A DNA stretch of 26,699 nucleotides from JBMNKL01 sp050261495 (lineage in GTDB: Bacteria; Bacillota; Clostridia; Acetivibrionales; DTU013). The stretch is taken from NCBI GenBank assembly GCA_050261495.1, contig JBLNDI010000002.1, positions 1 to 26,699 on the forward strand. The letters are read 5' to 3'. Shown here piece by piece: positions 22,943-26,699 of this stretch (within the stretch, counting starts at the first letter, position 1; the number at the start of each line of letters is the position of its first letter). The notes under the pieces are model-generated. The model saw nothing but the letters and a program-made list of their open reading frames with translations, was not told the origin of the DNA and ran no database searches. Position numbers and translations under genes: made by a program.

Positions 22943-24871
22943 ATGGAAGAGAGACACAATGGTAACGGAGCTAAGTACGATGAAAACCAGATACAGGTAT
23001 TGGAAGGACTCGAAGCCGTAAGAAAAAGGCCGGGCATGTACATTGGAAGCACATCTACAAAAGGCCTTCATCACTTGGTTTATGAAATTGTAGCAAACAG
23101 CATAGATGAGGCTCTTGCGGGAAGATGTGACGAAATCAATATTGTTTTAAACAAGGACAATTCCGTGACAGTCACTGACAACGGAAGCGGGATACCGGTC
23201 GGAATTCACCCGACGGTAGGAATACCCACGATAGAAGTAGTGCATACAATGCTGCACGCGGGAGGAAAGTTCGGTACGGGCGCCTATACCGTATCGGGAG
23301 GATTGCATGGCGTAGGAGCGTCGGTGGTGAATGCCCTTTCGGAATACATGGTAGTTGAGGTATCAAGGGACGGGAAAATATACAGGCAAAGATTCGAGAG
23401 GGGAAAAGTCGCATCATCCCTTGAAGTAATAGGGGAAACTCAAAGAACAGGGACAAAAACGACGTTCAAGCCGGATCCTCTTATTTTTGAAGACGTGGTG
23501 TTTGATTTTGACTCCATGATAGGAAGATACAGGGAGATGGCGTATTTAAACAAGGGAGTGAAAATAACCCTTGTTGACGACAGGCATGAAGAAAAAATAG
23601 AGAAAATATTTCATTTCGAGGGCGGAATCGTTTCATTCGTGCAGTATATAAATAAAAACAAGGAAGTGCTGCATGAAAAGCCTATATATATAGAAGGATC
23701 AAAAGATATGTCCGTATGTGAAATAGCATTGCAGTATAACGACGGATATGTTGAGAACATTTTCAGCTATGCGAACAATATAGCGACAACCGAAGGAGGC
23801 ACCCATCTTACAGGATTCAAAACCGCCATTACAAAAGTAATGAATGATTACGCAAGAAAATACAATATGTTAAAAGAAAACGATAAAAACCTCATGGGAG
23901 AAGATGTCAGGGAGGGACTGACAGCGGTTATCAGCGTAAAACTCCTTGAACCCCAGTTCGAGGGACAGACTAAAACAAAACTTGGCAATAGTGAAATCAG
24001 AAGCCTGGTGGAAAATGTGGTTTCAGAAAAGCTTGCTACATACCTTGAAGAAAATCCACAGGTTTCACGAATGATACTGGAAAAATGCCTGACGGCGTCG
24101 AAGGCAAGGGAAGCGGCAAGGAAAGCGAGGGAACTCACAAGAAGAAAAAACGCACTTGAAACGACAACATTGCCGGGGAAATTGGCGGATTGTACTGAAA
24201 GAGATCCTTCGATATGCGAGATCTACATTGTTGAAGGTGATTCGGCCGGAGGCTCTGCAAAACAAGGAAGAGACAGGAGATTCCAGGCAATACTGCCCTT
24301 GTGGGGGAAAATGCTGAATGTAGAAAAGGCACGGCCGGAAAAAGTATATATTAATGAAAAGCTTTTGCCGGTAATAACAGCTTTGGGAGCCGGTATAGGC
24401 GAAGATTTCGATATAACGAAACTCCGTTATGGGAAAGTGATCATAATGGCGGATGCTGACGTGGACGGTTCGCATATCAGAACGTTATTGTTGACGTTTT
24501 TCTTCAGGTATATGAAGCCGCTGGTTGAGAAAGGCCACATATACATAGCCATGCCGCCTCTTTACAGGGTATATAAAGGTAAAGAGGAATATTACGCATA
24601 TAATGAAAAAGATATTGAAAGGATACAGAGGGAGAAAAACTGGAAGAAGGGCGAGTACGATATCCAGAGATATAAAGGACTTGGAGAAATGAGTGCGGAG
24701 CAGCTATGGGAAACGACCATGAACCCGGAAACCAGGACAATGCTGAAGGTTGAACTCGAGGATGCAGTTGCGGCTGAGGAGATATTCACCATCCTGATGG
24801 GTGACAACGTGGAGCCGAGAAAAGAATTTATACATCAAAACGCAAAAAATGTAACAAATTTGGACGTATAG
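22943..24871 (+). CDS. gyrB: DNA gyrase subunit B
   Basis: A 642-residue ATPase subunit of gyrase, which introduces negative supercoils. The GHKL ATPase domain contains NSIDEALAG, DNGSGIPV and GGLHGVGASVVNALS. The TOPRIM domain contains EGDSAGGSAKQGRDR and DADVDGSHIRTLLLTFF, and PLWGKMLNVEKA is present. GGAGG precedes the ATG by about 5 bases. It is followed at once by parS and a terminator. gyrA, the usual next gene, is not in the window. Confidence 0.98.
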   Translation: MEERHNGNGAKYDENQIQVLEGLEAVRKRPGMYIGSTSTKGLHHLVYEIVANSIDEALAGRCDEINIVLNKDNSVTVTDNGSGIPVGIHPTVGIPTIEVVHTMLHAGGKFGTGAYTVSGGLHGVGASVVNALSEYMVVEVSRDGKIYRQRFERGKVASSLEVIGETQRTGTKTTFKPDPLIFEDVVFDFDSMIGRYREMAYLNKGVKITLVDDRHEEKIEKIFHFEGGIVSFVQYINKNKEVLHEKPIYIEGSKDMSVCEIALQYNDGYVENIFSYANNIATTEGGTHLTGFKTAITKVMNDYARKYNMLKENDKNLMGEDVREGLTAVISVKLLEPQFEGQTKTKLGNSEIRSLVENVVSEKLATYLEENPQVSRMILEKCLTASKAREAARKARELTRRKNALETTTLPGKLADCTERDPSICEIYIVEGDSAGGSAKQGRDRRFQAILPLWGKMLNVEKARPEKVYINEKLLPVITALGAGIGEDFDITKLRYGKVIIMADADVDGSHIRTLLLTFFFRYMKPLVEKGHIYIAMPPLYRVYKGKEEYYAYNEKDIERIQREKNWKKGEYDIQRYKGLGEMSAEQLWETTMNPETRTMLKVELEDAVAAEEIFTILMGDNVEPRKEFIHQNAKNVTNLDV

Positions 24872-24876
24872 AATAA

Positions 24877-24892
24877 TGTTTCACGTGAAACA
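24877..24892. other. parS: parS centromere site
   Basis: TGTTTCACGTGAAACA, the perfect 16-bp ParB/Spo0J binding palindrome, lies six bases after the gyrB stop. parS sites near the origin nucleate ParB-CTP clamps and SMC loading. No parA or parB gene is in the window; the only ParB relative here is Noc, whose site differs. Confidence 0.95.
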
Positions 24893-24904
24893 ATCGCAAC
24901 TAAA

Positions 24905-24938
24905 AAAAGGAACTATCAATAAAAGATAGTTCTTTTTA
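24905..24938 (+). terminator. gyrB terminator and group IIC intron target
   Basis: GAACTATC (24910-24917), loop AATAAAA, GATAGTTC (24925-24932), then TTTTT and A. It is a rho-independent terminator for gyrB. The intron starts at the next base, so this hairpin and T-run are also the 5' exon recognised by group IIC introns. Confidence 0.88.
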
Positions 24939-26699
24939 GTGCGCCCAGCATGGGCGCAATCTAACGGGTGGAAGTCCCGAACACGCCCTGGTAGTGGGAA
25001 GTGTATAGCTTAAGACAAGGGTGTCCACCGCAAGGTGGAATCCGAAGGAAGTCGGCGGCAAATCTCCGGTCTGACGAACAGAAATCACATATAGGCAGTG
25101 CAAGGTGGATAAGGTTGCTAAACAAACTGAAGTCCAATAACTACCCGGAACCAAGCACTGTAAATGTGGCAGATAGATGGAGAGAAAGATTGCGTTCTTA
25201 CCTGGGGAGATCTCACGGACGGGTGGAAACGGAGTAAGAAACCCGGTTGAAATAAGATTTGTCGTGAGAAGTCAGCAGAGGCCATAGTATTCGATACAGT
25301 CGACAGTATCGGAGAAGGGCCGAACCAGAGGAGGTGAGGGTCAATGAAAGTTACCGAAAATGGCGAATTAAAACACAGACAACTTCGAAAAGAAGGCTAT
25401 CCGCAAACGGTATCTGCGGAACAGAGAGAGTATGCGGAAGCGTGCGAGCCATCGAGGATGACTGAAACCGACATCACCGACACGAATATGCAGACGGAGG
25501 GATTGTTAGAGCAAATCCTAAGCCGGGAGAATCTAAACCGGGCCTACAAGCAGGTAAAGAGAAACAAAGGCGCAGGTGGAATTGACGGGATGCAGGTGGA
25601 TGAACTTCTGCCCTACCTGAGAGAACACCGGGAAGAACTCTTGCAATCTATCCGGGACGGAAAATACCGTCCAAAACCAGTAAGAAGGGTAGAAATACCC
25701 AAGGAAAATGGGAATACCAGAAAACTGGGGATACCCACAGTCGTTGACAGGTTCGTCCAGCAGGCAATATGTCAAGTTCTAACTCCTATCTTTGAGAAGC
25801 AGTTTTCAGACAATAGCTTTGGGTTTCGACCGGGAAGGAGTGCGCACGACGCCCTCAGGAGATGCAAAGCCAACATAACAGAAGGCTACAAATATGTAGT
25901 TGATATGGATTTGGAAAAGTATTTCGACACGGTTAACCAGAGCAAGCTCATTCAGCTCTTATCGGAAACGATAAAAGACGGACGGGCGATATCACTCATT
26001 CATAAGTTCCTGAGAGCAGGGATAATGGTTGGAGGAATGTTTGAAGAAAGCCGGGAAGGAGTTCCGCAAGGAGGTCCACTAAGCCCACTGCTTGGCAACA
26101 TCATGCTGAATGAATGTGACCGAGAACTGGAAAAGCGAGGACACCGCTTTGTACGCTATGCAGATGATATGATGATCTTCTGCAAAAGCAAGAAGGCGGC
26201 ACAGCGCACACTGGAGAACATTCTACCGTACATTGAAAGGAAACTGTTTCTGAAGGTAAATCGGGAGAAGACCCAGGTAGCACACATAAGCAATGTCAAA
26301 TACCTGGGGTATAGCTTCTATACCTGCAAAGGAGAAGGAAGACTGAGAGTCCATCCTAAAAGCGTGAAGAAGCTCAAGGATAGAATCCGGGAAGTGACTG
26401 GACGCAGCAACGGAATGAGTATTGAACTCAGGAAAGCCCGCCTTAATCAAATAATCAGAGGGTGGGTTAACTACTTCAAGCTGGCGGACATGAAGAAACT
26501 CATGCAGGCTTTGGACGAATGGACAAGGAGCCGCATCAGAATGGTAACCTGGAAACGATGGAAAAGAATACGGACACGCTTTGAAAATCTTAAAAGAGCG
26601 GGCCTGGATAAAGAAACAGCTTGGAAATGGGCCAACACAAGAAAGGGCTACTGGCGAACTGCGTATACCGGATTATCCGGACGGCAATTCCGGAGGCAT
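24939..26699 (+). mobile_element. Group IIC intron (3' end outside window)
   Basis: The intron starts GTGCGCCC at 24939. The first ~400 bases show the conserved group IIC domain I features (GCGCCC paired with GGGCGC in the first stem, CGGGTGGAAGTCCCG, AAGGGTGTCC, then GGAAGTCGGCGGCAAA), as I recall from the Oceanobacillus iheyensis intron. A maturase gene fills domain IV. Position directly after a terminator hairpin is the class C insertion habit. Domains V and VI must lie beyond 26699. The 405 bases before the reading frame are structural RNA and hold no other gene. Confidence 0.9.
25344..26699 (+). CDS. ltrA: Group II intron reverse transcriptase/maturase (partial)
   Basis: The frame is open for 452 codons and leaves the window without a stop. 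The reverse transcriptase domain contains GAGGIDGM, IPKENGNTRKLGIPTV, FGFRPGRSAHDAL, the first catalytic Asp in DMDLEKYFD (about 187-195), EGVPQGGPLSPLLGNI and the YADD box at 272-275. A thumb/maturase domain follows (IRGWVNYFKLADMKKLM, then WKRWKRIR). It should reverse-transcribe the intron at its target and help it splice. GAGGAGGTGAGGG precedes the ATG. All visible motifs are intact, so the element may be active; perhaps a few dozen residues are missing at the end. Confidence 0.93.
   Translation, partial: MKVTENGELKHRQLRKEGYPQTVSAEQREYAEACEPSRMTETDITDTNMQTEGLLEQILSRENLNRAYKQVKRNKGAGGIDGMQVDELLPYLREHREELLQSIRDGKYRPKPVRRVEIPKENGNTRKLGIPTVVDRFVQQAICQVLTPIFEKQFSDNSFGFRPGRSAHDALRRCKANITEGYKYVVDMDLEKYFDTVNQSKLIQLLSETIKDGRAISLIHKFLRAGIMVGGMFEESREGVPQGGPLSPLLGNIMLNECDRELEKRGHRFVRYADDMMIFCKSKKAAQRTLENILPYIERKLFLKVNREKTQVAHISNVKYLGYSFYTCKGEGRLRVHPKSVKKLKDRIREVTGRSNGMSIELRKARLNQIIRGWVNYFKLADMKKLMQALDEWTRSRIRMVTWKRWKRIRTRFENLKRAGLDKETAWKWANTRKGYWRTAYTGLSGRQFRRH

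Overview
The window is a chromosomal replication-origin region from a low-GC, Gram-positive anaerobe of class Clostridia. The evidence is the Firmicute-type order rpmH-rnpA-yidD-yidC-jag-mnmE-mnmG-rsmG-noc on the minus strand, facing dnaA-dnaN-recF-remB-gyrB on the plus strand, with strong AGGAGG-type ribosome sites and TTGACA/TATAAT-type promoters. Genus and species cannot be assigned from the sequence alone.

Layout. Positions 147-9839 form an accessory catabolic island: a lipoprotein sugar-binding protein with two ABC permeases (plus strand), a minus-strand pair (threonine-dehydrogenase-like MDR enzyme and PdxA2-type dehydrogenase), a plus-strand pair (second zinc MDR dehydrogenase and DUF1537 four-carbon acid sugar kinase), and a minus-strand PrpR_N-AAA-Fis regulator. 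The kinase plus PdxA2 pair is the known signature for turning a tetronate (D-threonate type) into dihydroxyacetone phosphate. The two dehydrogenases probably feed or extend that route. No transporter ATPase is present, so a shared one elsewhere is expected. The pdxA and dehydrogenase operons diverge from back-to-back sigma-A promoters; a long inverted repeat overlaps one of them and is a likely operator. The regulator resembles a sigma-54 activator but has lost the GAFTGA loop, the Walker B acids and the sensor II arginine.

Positions 9840-10312 hold the regulator promoter, a 181-bp relic of an IS481-like element (two terminal repeats and the first ~26 codons of the transposase, with a hairpin over its ribosome site), short phased repeats, and the noc terminator. 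Noc therefore lies beside the island and not beside soj/spo0J.

Positions 10313-18269 are the conserved minus-strand block: nucleoid occlusion, tRNA and rRNA modification, membrane protein insertion, RNase P protein and L34. Positions 18270-20261 contain a two-part oriC flanking dnaA: two perfect DnaA boxes upstream, and degenerate boxes, DnaA-trio-like triplets and an AT-rich unwinding stretch downstream. Positions 20262-24871 hold dnaN, recF, remB and gyrB. A perfect parS follows gyrB by six bases, then a terminator hairpin, and immediately after its T-run a group IIC intron begins whose maturase gene runs off the end of the window.
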